In this document: one piece after another, positions 1 through 7,263 of the stretch
How positions within the stretch are numbered: the stretch's first letter is position 1
Layout of the letters: every line of letters begins with the position of its first letter
NCBI GenBank assembly: GCA_004557855.1
Contig: SFFJ01000025.1
Span: 1-41,379, forward strand
Length of the DNA: 41,379 nt
From: Oscillospiraceae bacterium
GTDB lineage: Bacteria > Bacillota > Clostridia > Oscillospirales > Ruminococcaceae
Reading direction: 5' to 3'
Made by a program: the position numbers and the translations under genes
Notes under the pieces: generated by a model
Told to the model about the DNA's origin: nothing
The model's database searches: none
Seen by the model: the letters and a program-made list of their open reading frames with translations, nothing else

Positions 1-395
1 GTGGTTCGCCGTTCTGCGCTCCAGCGCAGCGGCGATAAAAATGCGCCGCAGGCTCTTTTTAAGCCCATCTGCGTGCAGTACGGATTTGTTTTTGGGCGGC
101 AGCCTAAAAATAAATTCGTATCCAGCGCAGCAGGGCGACCGGGTTTTTAGGGCGCAGCCCTGAATGACTTTTGGTTACTTTTCTTCACAGAAAAGTAACG
201 CCCCGCCGGCAGGCGTGCAGTCCATCACCCTCCGGTGACTTTTCCCCGCCGAAGGCGGCTGCAAACCCGCCCCCGCCGGGCAGGCGTACAAATCAAGATA
301 ACTAAAAGACTCGCCCCGCCGCAGGCGACTACAAACTATATCATGGCCGCCGCAGGCGCCCGCAAACTATTTCACGAATGCCCCGCCGAATCGGG
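1..395 (+). repeat. Structured intergenic repeat, family R1, copy 1
   Basis: No gene is seen from 1 to 625. The first 81 bases match 6859-6939 with one mismatch and include a CTGCGCT/AGCGCAG hairpin. A perfect 10-bp stem with a 6-nt loop follows at 174-199 (stems GTTACTTTTC and GAAAAGTAAC). After it, a module of the form CCGCCG..AGGCG....CAAA is repeated about five times between 201 and 370. A stretch of about 65 bases near 82-150 is absent from the second copy. The left end is outside the window. Function is unknown; it is intergenic and repeated in both orientations. Confidence 0.7.
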
Positions 396-491
396 CAAAA
401 GATAAGCCGCCGACCAAGGGTTAGTCAGCGGCTCTATCGGTTTGCAGGGAATGGGGGCTCCCTCCCTGCGAAAAAACCTGCAAGGGGCGGC

Positions 492-572
492 ACGGCCGCA
501 GGCCCGGCGGCGCAGCCGCCGACACGGGCTTCGCCCGTGTGTTTCGACACAGTCGAAACGGCCTGCGGCCGT
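492..572. repeat. Cloverleaf repeat, copy A
   Basis: A 12-bp outer stem (492-503 with 561-572) encloses three adjacent hairpins. Hairpin 1 (505-521) has a 7-bp stem and GCA loop, hairpin 2 (522-540) has stems ACACGGGC/GCCCGTGT and loop TTC, and hairpin 3 (541-559) has stems GTTTCGAC/GTCGAAAC and loop ACA. Only two bases are left unpaired at the junction. The same architecture with different paired bases occurs at 9553-9633, 16779-16857 and 29027-29109. It lies just beyond the iscU stop codon. Confidence 0.8.
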
Positions 573-625
573 ATGCCATCGGCTTGCAGGAATTTCAGGG
601 TCGTTTTTTAGGGGCAGTTCTCCCC

Positions 626-1084
626 TCAATGGTCGCAGCCGGAGCAGCTGGGGCAGCTCTCCTCCTCGCCCTCGTGGACGTCCTTCTTGACATGGCCGAC
701 GATGGGCTCGGGGTCGATGCCCCGGCGGGTGTAATAGTCGGCAAGGGCGGCCTTGACCGCCTGCTCCGCCAGCACGCTGCAATGCACCTTTGCGGGGGGC
801 AGACCGTCCAGCGCCTCCACCACGGCACGGTTGGAAAGATTAAGCGCATCCGCGATGCTGTGGCCCTTAATCATCTCGGTGGCGATGGAGCTGGTGGCGA
901 TAGCGGCGCCGCAGCCGAAGGTCTTGAATTTCACATCGGTGATGGTGTCGCCGTCGATTTTCAGGTACATCTTCATGATATCGCCGCAGCGGGCGTTGCC
1001 TACCTCGCCCACGCCGTCGGCGTCGGGCAGCTCCCCTACGTTGCGGGGGTTGGTGAAGTGATCCAAAACTTTTTCACTATACAT
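626..1084 (-). CDS. iscU: Fe-S cluster scaffold protein IscU/NifU-like
   Basis: This 152-residue protein is the scaffold on which Fe-S clusters are assembled from sulfur delivered by cysteine desulfurase. The three cluster-ligand cysteines are present: Cys33 in ARCGD, Cys58 in TFGCGA and Cys102 in HCSV. Asp35, which follows Cys33 in IscU proteins, is also there. The C terminus carries an additional CPSCSGC tail (Cys144, 147, 150), a short Cys-rich extension. The start was chosen because AAAGGAG lies 6 bases upstream and the conserved family N terminus (MYSEKVLDHF) begins here. It follows iscS by 11 bases in one operon. No IscR-type regulator is beside it. Confidence 0.95.
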   Translation of the reverse strand: MYSEKVLDHFTNPRNVGELPDADGVGEVGNARCGDIMKMYLKIDGDTITDVKFKTFGCGAAIATSSIATEMIKGHSIADALNLSNRAVVEALDGLPPAKVHCSVLAEQAVKAALADYYTRRGIDPEPIVGHVKKDVHEGEEESCPSCSGCDH

Positions 1085-1095
1085 GGGGTTCTCCT

Positions 1096-2274
1096 TTATC
1101 GATCCTTTATTTTTTCCCAAACGGGGGACATGGCACGCAGCCCCTCTACGATGGGCGGCAGTTTTTCCAGAATGTAGTCGATATCGGCATCGGTGGTCTG
1201 CTCCGAGAGGGAGAGGCGCAGCGAGCCGTGGGCGATTTCATGCGGCAGGCCGATGGCCATAAGGACATGGCTGGGGTCCAGGGAGCCGCTGGAGCAGGCC
1301 GAGCCGGAGGAGCCGCAGATGCCGACCATATCCAGCCGCAGCAGCAGTGATTCGCCCTCGATGCCCTCGAAGGAAATGTTGGCGTTGCCGGGCAGACGGT
1401 GGGTGCGGCTGCCGTTTAAGCGGGTCTTGGGGAGCTTCAGCAGCTCATCGATGAGGCGCTCCCGCATTTTGGTGACACGGGCAAGGTTTTCGGCCATGTT
1501 TTCATTGGCACGGGTGATGGCTTCGCCCAGCCCCACGATGGATGCCAGGTTTTCGGTGCCGGCCCGGCGTCCCTTTTCCTGCCCGCCGCCGTCCATAAAG
1601 ATATCGGGCAGGACACCCTTTTTGACATACAGCGCGCCGACGCCCTTGGGGGCATGGAACTTGTGGCCGGAAAGGGATAGCATATCCACCCCGAGGGCCT
1701 TGACATCCACCGGGATGTGGCCGACCGCCTGTACTGCATCGGTGTGGAACCATGCGCCGTGGGCGTGGGCGATCGCCGCCAGCTGTGCAATGGGCTGTAT
1801 CGTGCCGATTTCATTATTGGCCAGCATAATGGATACCAGCGCGGTATCCTCCCGGATGGCCTTTTCCAGCTCGGCGGGGTCTACCAGGCCCTCCGCTGTG
1901 ACGGGCAGGTAGGTGACCTCGAAGCCCTCCTTTTCCAGTGCCTTGGCGCTGTGCAGGATAGCGTGGTGCTCAAAAACGGCGGTGATGAGGTGCTTTTTGC
2001 CCTTGGCGGCCCAGCGGCGCATACTGCCCTTTACCGCCCAGTTGTCCGATTCGGTGCCGCAGGAGGTGAAATAGATCTCACCCGGTTCGGCATTCAGCGC
2101 GGCGGCCACCTGACGGCGGGCTTTTTCCACGGCGGTACGGGCGGCCCGCCCGATGGAATAGATGCTGTTGGGGTTGCCGTAGTTCTCCATCAGCCAGGGG
2201 GTCATCGCCTCCAGCACGGCCGGGGTGACCGGGGTGGTGGCGGCGTTATCGGCATAAACAAAGCGTTTTTCCAT
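1096..2274 (-). CDS. iscS: Cysteine desulfurase IscS/NifS
   Basis: A 392-residue PLP-dependent enzyme that converts cysteine to alanine and passes the persulfide sulfur to IscU. The PLP lysine is Lys205 in SLSGHKFHAPKG, and the catalytic cysteine is Cys327 in GSACSSGS. The N-terminal motif YADNAATTP is typical of class V aminotransferases, and the length is normal for the family. AAAGGAAG precedes the ATG. It is first in a two-gene operon with iscU, with a promoter visible at 2338-2366. The symbol could equally be nifS; the sequence alone does not separate the two. Confidence 0.95.
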   Translation of the reverse strand: MEKRFVYADNAATTPVTPAVLEAMTPWLMENYGNPNSIYSIGRAARTAVEKARRQVAAALNAEPGEIYFTSCGTESDNWAVKGSMRRWAAKGKKHLITAVFEHHAILHSAKALEKEGFEVTYLPVTAEGLVDPAELEKAIREDTALVSIMLANNEIGTIQPIAQLAAIAHAHGAWFHTDAVQAVGHIPVDVKALGVDMLSLSGHKFHAPKGVGALYVKKGVLPDIFMDGGGQEKGRRAGTENLASIVGLGEAITRANENMAENLARVTKMRERLIDELLKLPKTRLNGSRTHRLPGNANISFEGIEGESLLLRLDMVGICGSSGSACSSGSLDPSHVLMAIGLPHEIAHGSLRLSLSEQTTDADIDYILEKLPPIVEGLRAMSPVWEKIKDR

Positions 2275-2337
2275 AGATTACACTTCCTTTGGTTCGGTGA
2301 AATGGGTCGTGGTTGGTGCTGTATTTATCACGGGAAT

Positions 2338-2366
2338 ATAATATACCATATAAGTATAATTTGCAA
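2338..2366 (-). promoter_or_regulatory. Probable iscS-iscU promoter
   Basis: On the minus strand, TTGCAA (2361-2366) and TATTAT (2338-2343) are separated by 17 bases, 64 bases upstream of the iscS start. The region is AT-rich compared with its surroundings. Assigned by similarity to sigma-A consensus only. Confidence 0.55.
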
Positions 2367-2392
2367 TAGGCAGAGGGAAATTTTTTCGGGGC

Positions 2393-2445
2393 CTGTGCAG
2401 GGTGCGGGAGCAGGGCGGCCCGTCCCCCGCCCCCTGCACAAAATT
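2393..2445. other. GC-rich hairpin between divergent promoters
   Basis: An imperfect long hairpin pairs TGTGCAGGG with CCCTGCACA and has GCGGG/CCCGC inside. It lies between the iscS promoter and the promoter of the next gene on the plus strand. It is not followed by a clear T run on either strand, so it is not called a terminator. Confidence 0.4.
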
Positions 2446-2551
2446 TTCCGAAATGTGTTGCACTTTGCCCGGAAAAACCGTTAATTATAGTAAAGGGCAG
2501 CCGCTATCGGCAGGCTTCACAATATTTTTACAATTTGTGGGGGATGCCGCC

Positions 2552-2581
2552 TTGCAATTTGTATAAAATTTATGCTATAAT
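2552..2581 (+). promoter_or_regulatory. Probable promoter of the membrane protein gene
   Basis: TTGCAA (2552-2557) and TATAAT (2576-2581) are separated by 18 bases. This would give a leader of about 35 bases before the TTG start at 2623. Confidence 0.6.
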
Positions 2582-2622
2582 ACTGTCAGAATACAGCAAA
2601 ATGACAACAGGGAGGGAACGAT

Positions 2623-3384
2623 TTGACAAACTACAACAGCACCGCAAACTACATTTTCAATCTTGTCGTTCAGGTATTGGTAACGGCATACCTTACCCGG
2701 GAAATGCTGCTGCATGGCCGGGTCGGATGGGCGGTCACCCTCATTCTCGTCAACCTTGCGGCAATCGGCATCAACCTTTCCATCTGGCTCAATGTGAAAA
2801 AGGGGCGGTTCTCCGCCCAAAAGATCAAGCAGGGGCGCCTTACCATACTGGTGATTTTACTGGTTTCGCTGCTGTGCCTTGCGGTGGTCTCCCGCACAGC
2901 GCGCGTTTCGCCGGAAAACCCCACCGTTTCCGCCGCCATCGGGCAGATCGTCCCGCAAAGCGATAAAACAAAGTGCATCAGCGTCAAGCGCAAGGGCAAT
3001 ACGACCTTTGCCGAGGCGGAAAAGGGCAGCCGTGATTTTTCTGCCATGGCGGCAGGCTGGACATTTGCCACCACGATAAAGGACGACGCCGCCGAGGAAT
3101 TTTGGGCAGTGCTGGAAAAGACCGAGCTGACGCCGCATATCAATACCTTTACCCTCACCGGCAGCGGCACCAAGTTCCGGGTGCTGTACCGGCTGGACTG
3201 GGCAGATACCGATGCACCGATGCTGTACCTCGGTCTTACTGCGGACGGGCAGATTTGGATCTTCCGGGAGCTTGTCCTGCCGCAGTTTGTACCCGCCTGC
3301 CGGGTGCAGTTAGCGGGCGGCAGCGATGGCTTCCGGGCCCTGACGCAGGCTTATTCCGACATTTTGGCGGCACACCCCGCCTGA
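2623..3384 (+). CDS. Uncharacterised membrane-anchored protein
   Basis: A 253-residue protein that I do not assign to a family. Three hydrophobic segments are visible at about residues 9-28, 34-56 and 73-90. They are followed by a soluble domain of about 160 residues, probably outside the membrane, rich in beta-type sequence with several Trp and Thr. The start is TTG, chosen because GGAGGG lies 6 bases upstream and no ATG fits. It stands alone behind its own promoter and converges on rnhA, whose 3' end overlaps it by 34 bases. The function is unknown. Confidence 0.8.
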   Translation: MTNYNSTANYIFNLVVQVLVTAYLTREMLLHGRVGWAVTLILVNLAAIGINLSIWLNVKKGRFSAQKIKQGRLTILVILLVSLLCLAVVSRTARVSPENPTVSAAIGQIVPQSDKTKCISVKRKGNTTFAEAEKGSRDFSAMAAGWTFATTIKDDAAEEFWAVLEKTELTPHINTFTLTGSGTKFRVLYRLDWADTDAPMLYLGLTADGQIWIFRELVLPQFVPACRVQLAGGSDGFRALTQAYSDILAAHPA

Positions 3385-3824
3385 TAACTTTGATACCACG
3401 CCACCGCCAGACGGTCGCAGCGCTCATTTTCCGGGTGGCCGGCGTGCCCCTTCACCCACACAAATTCCACCTCATGATACTTTAGCAGCGGCAGCAGCCT
3501 TTCCCACAGGTCTACATTCAGGGCGGGGCTGTTGTCGCTTTTTTTCCAGCCTTTTTTCTGCCAGCCGTACACCCATCCCTTGGTGACGGCATCCACCAGG
3601 TATTTGCTGTCGCTGGTGAGGGTGACACGGCAGGGCTGCTTCAGGGCGCTCAAGCCCTCGATGGCGGCCAGCAGCTCCATGCGGTTGTTGGTGGTCATCG
3701 GCTCCCCGCCGGAAAGCTCCTTTTCCATCCCCTTATACCGCAAAACGGCGCCCCAGCCGCCGGGGCCGGGGTTGCCGGAGCAGGCGCCGTCGGTAAATAG
3801 CTGCACCTCTTTTTTCTCTGTCAT
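3351..3824 (-). CDS. rnhA: Ribonuclease HI
   Basis: A 157-residue endonuclease that cuts the RNA strand of RNA:DNA hybrids, in R-loops and replication primers. The four carboxylates of the two-metal site are visible: Asp12 (FTDGACSGNPG), Glu50 (NNRMELLA), Asp72 (SDSKYL) and Asp137 (ERCDRLA), with His127 in VKGHAGHPEN. The start was set at ATG 3824, 10 bases after GGAGA; a longer frame to 4004 exists but adds low-complexity residues without homology. It ends inside the 3' end of the convergent membrane protein gene. Confidence 0.95.
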   Translation of the reverse strand: MTEKKEVQLFTDGACSGNPGPGGWGAVLRYKGMEKELSGGEPMTTNNRMELLAAIEGLSALKQPCRVTLTSDSKYLVDAVTKGWVYGWQKKGWKKSDNSPALNVDLWERLLPLLKYHEVEFVWVKGHAGHPENERCDRLAVAWYQSYQAGCAAKMSE

Positions 3825-3863
3825 GGTGTATTCTCCGTTTCTGTGGCATAATCTATATGGAAC

Positions 3864-3892
3864 ATTATAGCCCAGTTCGGCGGGGATTACAA
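3864..3892 (-). promoter_or_regulatory. Probable rnhA promoter
   Basis: Minus-strand TTGTAA (3887-3892) and a perfect TATAAT (3864-3869) are 17 bases apart, about 40 bases upstream of the rnhA start. Confidence 0.65.
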
Positions 3893-3989
3893 TGGGAAGC
3901 AGCGGGAAAGCCGGCGGGGGGTGCGGGGCCCGCAGGGCCGCCCCTCCCCGCCGATCTGCGGCGCTGCGGGCTCGCTGCGCTCGCCCCCC

Positions 3990-4018
3990 TTGACAGCCCC
4001 GCATTTATGCAGTATAAT
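3990..4018 (+). promoter_or_regulatory. Consensus promoter of the RNase J gene
   Basis: A perfect TTGACA (3990-3995), a 17-base spacer and a perfect TATAAT (4013-4018). The leader would be about 123 bases long. A GC-rich stretch with an inverted repeat CGGCGGGG/CCCCGCCG (3912-3953) lies just upstream. Confidence 0.85.
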
Positions 4019-4147
4019 AAAAACAGAGCCAAGATATTTGTGCAAGATGCAATATTTTGTCGATGATACGGACACAAGGCCGTCGGAACGGAATGGGCGG
4101 TCTTACAGATACAATTACCAAAATCTAACCCAACAGGAGGAACAATA

Positions 4148-6310
4148 GTGACTGAAAAAAAGAATAATGGAACGGCACCTGCCGAAGCACCCCGTAAAAA
4201 GAAGGACGGGGTATTTGGGCAGTATTTCCGCAAGAACCGCAGCACCAAAACCGCCGCTGAAATCGCAGCGGAGATCGAGCGTGTGATGCGTGAGGAAGCC
4301 CCTGCCGCCGAGCAGAAGCCCGCTGCCAAAAAGACGCCAAAGGCGCCCCAGCAGCCCCGGCCGAAGGCCGAAAACAAGCCCCGGCAGGGCGAAGGCAAGC
4401 CGAAAAAGACCCCCGCCCCCGCAAAGGGTCAGGGGAAGGGCAAGGCCGCCGAGGGGCAGAACGCCCCCGCGAAAAAGGCGCAGAAGCCTGCCCAGCCCGC
4501 CAAGGCCAAGACCGAGGGAAAGCCCAAAAAGGCCGCCGAGCCTGCCAAAAAGCAGCCCGCCAAAAGCAGCGCCAAAAAGCCTGCCGCGCCCGCTGCCGTC
4601 CCGCAGGCCAACCGTACCACCCGCCGCAAAAAGCCGGACGGTACCCGCCGCCCCCCGCTGAAGATCATCTCCCTGGGCGGACTGGGCGAGATCGGCAAGA
4701 ACCTGACCGTTTTTGAAACGCAGCAGGATATCATCATCGTGGACTGCGGCTCCGCCTTCCCGGATGACGACCTGCCCGGCGTGGATCTCGTCATCCCCGA
4801 TTTCACCTATCTGGAGAAAAATGCCGGCAAGATCCGGGGCATTTTCCTCACCCACGGGCACGAGGATCACATCGGCTCCCTGCCTTTCCTGCTCAAGCAG
4901 ATCAAGGCCCCGGTGTACGGCACCCCCCTCACCATCGGGCTGGTCAGCGGCAAGCTCAAAGAGCACGGCATCCTGAACCAATGCAAGCTGAATACCGTAA
5001 AGCCCGGTGATACCGTCAAGGCCGGCACCACCATGAGCATCGAATTCGTCCGTGTCAACCATTCCATCCCCGATGCCTGTGCCCTGGCCATCCGTACCCC
5101 GGCGGGACTTGTCATCTTCACCGGCGACTTCAAGGTGGATTTCACCCCCATCTCCGGCGAGCCCATCGATCTCGTCCGGTTCGGCGAGTTGGGCAGCGAA
5201 GGGGTGCTGGCTCTGCTCAGCGACAGCACCAATGCCGAAAAGCCCGGCTCCACCCCCAGCGAGCGCATCGTGGGCGAGAGCTTCGATAAGCTGTTCAAGC
5301 GTGCGGCGGAAAAACGCATCATCATCGCCACCTTTGCCAGTAATGTTCATCGCATCCAGCAGGTGGTGGATACCGCCGTCAAGTTTGGCCGCAAGGTAGC
5401 GGTATTCGGCCGCAGCATGGTCAATGTGGTGGCCATCGCGCAGGAGCTGGGGTATCTCTCCATTCCCGCCGGCGTGCTCATCGATGCCGATAACCTCAAG
5501 GATTACACCGATGATGAGATCGTTCTCATCACCACCGGCAGCCAGGGCGAGCCGATGAGCGCCCTGACCCGCATGAGCATCGGCAGCCACCGCAATATCA
5601 AAATCAGCTCCAATGACTGCATCATCATCTCCGCCACCCCCATCCCCGGCAATGAAAAAAGTGTCGGCAAGGTCGTCAATGAGCTGATGAAGCTGGGCGC
5701 CGACGTCATCTACGAAAGAATGTACGATGTGCACGTTTCGGGCCACGCCTGCCAGGATGAGACCCGTCTGCTGCTCTCGCTGACCCAGCCCCGGTTCTTC
5801 ATGCCGGTGCACGGCGAATATAAGCACCTGATGAAAAATGCGGGGGTGGGCGCCAGCATGGGCATCCCGGAGGAAAACATCATCATCAGCGATATCGGCA
5901 AGGTGGTGGAAACCGACGGCGTCGATATGAAGATCACCGGCATGGTGCCCAGCGGCCGTGTGCTGGTGGATGGTCTGGGTGTCGGCGATGTGGGCAGCGT
6001 GGTGCTGCGGGACCGCAAGCTGCTGGCCGATGAAGGTCTGGTGGTGGTGGTCTGCGTCATCAATGACGCCACCGGTGAGGTGCTGGCCGGCCCCGACCTT
6101 GTTTCCCGCGGCTTTGTGTACGTCCGGGATAATGAGGACCTGATGGCCGACGCCACCGTGGTGGTCCGCAATTCACTGGAAAAATGTAAGCTCAACGGCT
6201 TCCGTGACTGGGCGACCATCAAGGGCCGCATCCGGGATGAGCTGGGCGACTTCATCGCCAGCCGCACCCACCGCAAGCCGGTCATCCTGCCCATTATACA
6301 GGAAGTATAA
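4148..6310 (+). CDS. rnj: Ribonuclease J with long basic N-terminal extension
   Basis: A 720-residue protein, longer than the usual RNase J of about 555 residues. Residues 1-168 are a low-complexity extension rich in Lys, Ala and Pro, probably disordered. The conserved core starts at about residue 171 (LKIISLGGLGEIGKN). It is a metallo-beta-lactamase/beta-CASP nuclease that carries out 5'-3' exonuclease and endonuclease steps in mRNA decay and rRNA maturation. The zinc motif HGHEDH is at residues 236-241, and the FMPVHGEYKHL motif of the family is present near the C terminus. The start is GTG, with AGGAGG about 8 bases upstream. It is monocistronic, with a consensus promoter and a strong terminator. 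Confidence 0.95.
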   Translation: MTEKKNNGTAPAEAPRKKKDGVFGQYFRKNRSTKTAAEIAAEIERVMREEAPAAEQKPAAKKTPKAPQQPRPKAENKPRQGEGKPKKTPAPAKGQGKGKAAEGQNAPAKKAQKPAQPAKAKTEGKPKKAAEPAKKQPAKSSAKKPAAPAAVPQANRTTRRKKPDGTRRPPLKIISLGGLGEIGKNLTVFETQQDIIIVDCGSAFPDDDLPGVDLVIPDFTYLEKNAGKIRGIFLTHGHEDHIGSLPFLLKQIKAPVYGTPLTIGLVSGKLKEHGILNQCKLNTVKPGDTVKAGTTMSIEFVRVNHSIPDACALAIRTPAGLVIFTGDFKVDFTPISGEPIDLVRFGELGSEGVLALLSDSTNAEKPGSTPSERIVGESFDKLFKRAAEKRIIIATFASNVHRIQQVVDTAVKFGRKVAVFGRSMVNVVAIAQELGYLSIPAGVLIDADNLKDYTDDEIVLITTGSQGEPMSALTRMSIGSHRNIKISSNDCIIISATPIPGNEKSVGKVVNELMKLGADVIYERMYDVHVSGHACQDETRLLLSLTQPRFFMPVHGEYKHLMKNAGVGASMGIPEENIIISDIGKVVETDGVDMKITGMVPSGRVLVDGLGVGDVGSVVLRDRKLLADEGLVVVVCVINDATGEVLAGPDLVSRGFVYVRDNEDLMADATVVVRNSLEKCKLNGFRDWATIKGRIRDELGDFIASRTHRKPVILPIIQEV

Positions 6311-6328
6311 AATCAAAAAATCATCAAC

Positions 6329-6366
6329 AAAAGCCCTCCGTTTTCCGAAAACGGGGGGCTTTTTGC
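6329..6366 (+). terminator. Rho-independent terminator of the RNase J gene
   Basis: A stem of about 16 bp (one G-T pair) pairs AAAAGCCCTCCGTTTT with AAAACGGGGGGCTTTT around a 3-nt loop and runs into TTTTT. It begins 19 bases after the stop codon. Confidence 0.9.
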
Positions 6367-6456
6367 CTTCCGGCAGATGGACGTGACACGGTTTTTGCTC
6401 GCCTGCGGTGGGGGCTTCCTCGGCCAATCGCAGTCCCGCGCCCCAGCCCCCGCGAC

Positions 6457-6600
6457 CCGTTAGGTAATAGTGGGATATCGCCTAACGGCGGCGCAAGTCT
6501 TATAAAAGGCTTAATTAGCACGCCTACCCGGCGGGGGCCTACTTTTGTTCGTACAAAAGTAGGCAAAATACGCTTGGGGCGCCGCCCCAAGACCCCGACG
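6457..6600 (-). repeat. Structured intergenic repeat, family R1, copy 3 (inverted)
   Basis: Read on the minus strand this follows the same plan as the other copies. It has a stem of 11 bp with a 6-nt loop (6537-6564, GCCTACTTTTG/CAAAAGTAGGC), then CCCCGCCGGGTAGGCGTGC, then a TTTTATAAG stretch and another GCCGCCG module. The distal end forms a hairpin CCGTTAGG/CCTAACGG (6457-6488). The 5' block is strongly diverged from copies 1 and 2. Confidence 0.65.
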
Positions 6601-6858
6601 CACCGGAACGCCCGCCCGGAACGGCTCTGCCGTCCCGGAGCGTAGGCTAAACGGTGCTTATAAGGTGCCGCAGGCGCATCTGCCCCCTCCCAGCCTCCCC
6701 CGCTTCGGGGGAGGGGAACGCCCTCCCTTTCTGTGCAAACCACCAGCCCCGCTAACCATAACCATGGGTCAGCGGCTTGGCTCCCTGCAGGTCACTGATT
6801 AGAATGTATTTGTTTTCTCTCCCCATAGTCCCCCTCCTCGGAGGAGGGGACAGGGGTG

Positions 6859-7085
6859 GTGGTTCGCCGTTCTGCGCTCCAGCGCAGCGGCGATAAAAAT
6901 GCGCCGCAGGCACTTTTTAAGCCCATCTGCGTGCAGTACCGCAGCCCTAAATCGCTTTTGGGCACTTTTGGCGAGTCAAAAGTGCCACCCCGGCGGTAGC
7001 CGTGCAAATCATAATCTTTTATAAGGCTTGCCCCGCCGGAGGTGATCACAATCTTTTTCACGAACACCCCGCCGTTAGACAACTG
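6859..7085 (+). repeat. Structured intergenic repeat, family R1, copy 2
   Basis: Positions 6859-6939 match 1-81 with a single mismatch. The variable hairpin is at 6961-6986 (GGCACTTTTG/CAAAAGTGCC, 6-nt loop). It is followed by CCCCGGCGGTAGCCGTGCAAA and further CCCGCCG modules up to CACGAACACCCCGCCG. Confidence 0.7.
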
Positions 7086-7130
7086 CCCTCTTCCCTTTAA
7101 GCTCCCAAACCCTCCCACGCTAAAATCAAC

Positions 7131-7171
7131 AAAAAATAGCAGAGAATAGGTAAATCATGCCCATTCCCTGC
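7131..7171 (-). terminator. Terminator of the Hsp70-like gene and its operon
   Basis: On the minus strand, GCAGGGAAT pairs with ATTCTCTGC (one G-U pair) across a loop of about 15 bases and is followed by TATTTTTT. It lies about 90 bases downstream of the Hsp70-like stop codon. Confidence 0.7.
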
Positions 7172-7263
7172 CATTTTCGTAAACTTTCGGTAAATAAATG
7201 TTGCTTTTTAACCTTCCCGATGCAAAATTCCCCCGTTTTTGCCGTATTAGTGGGAGGTGTTTT

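Larger units (their letters stand above)
6367..7263. other. Gene-free, repeat-rich intergenic region
   Basis: About 900 bases without a convincing gene. It holds two copies of repeat family R1 in opposite orientation (6457-6600 and 6859-7085). GC-rich palindromes lie between them (CCTCCCCC..GGGGGAGG near 6690-6716, CCCCTCCT..GGAGGGG near 6832-6849). The terminator of the Hsp70 gene is at 7131-7171. Open frames in this region are made of repeat sequence and show no recognisable protein. Confidence 0.75.

Noticed and set aside
602..626. A terminator for iscS-iscU at the AGGGG/CCCCT hairpin
   Set aside because: On the minus strand the hairpin is followed by a run of A, not T, so it does not fit a rho-independent terminator.
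3912..3989. A possible fifth cloverleaf copy upstream of the RNase J promoter
   Set aside because: One inverted repeat (CGGCGGGG/CCCCGCCG) with an inner hairpin is present, but the outer-stem-plus-three-hairpins plan is not.
4115..5827. A 570-residue open frame antisense to the RNase J gene
   Set aside because: It is the complement of a GC-rich coding sequence with strong codon bias; its Gly/Leu/Asp-rich composition is a typical shadow and it has no ribosome binding site.
6324..7118. Open frames in the intergenic region after the RNase J gene
   Set aside because: They are composed of palindromic repeats and have no family pattern or ribosome binding site.
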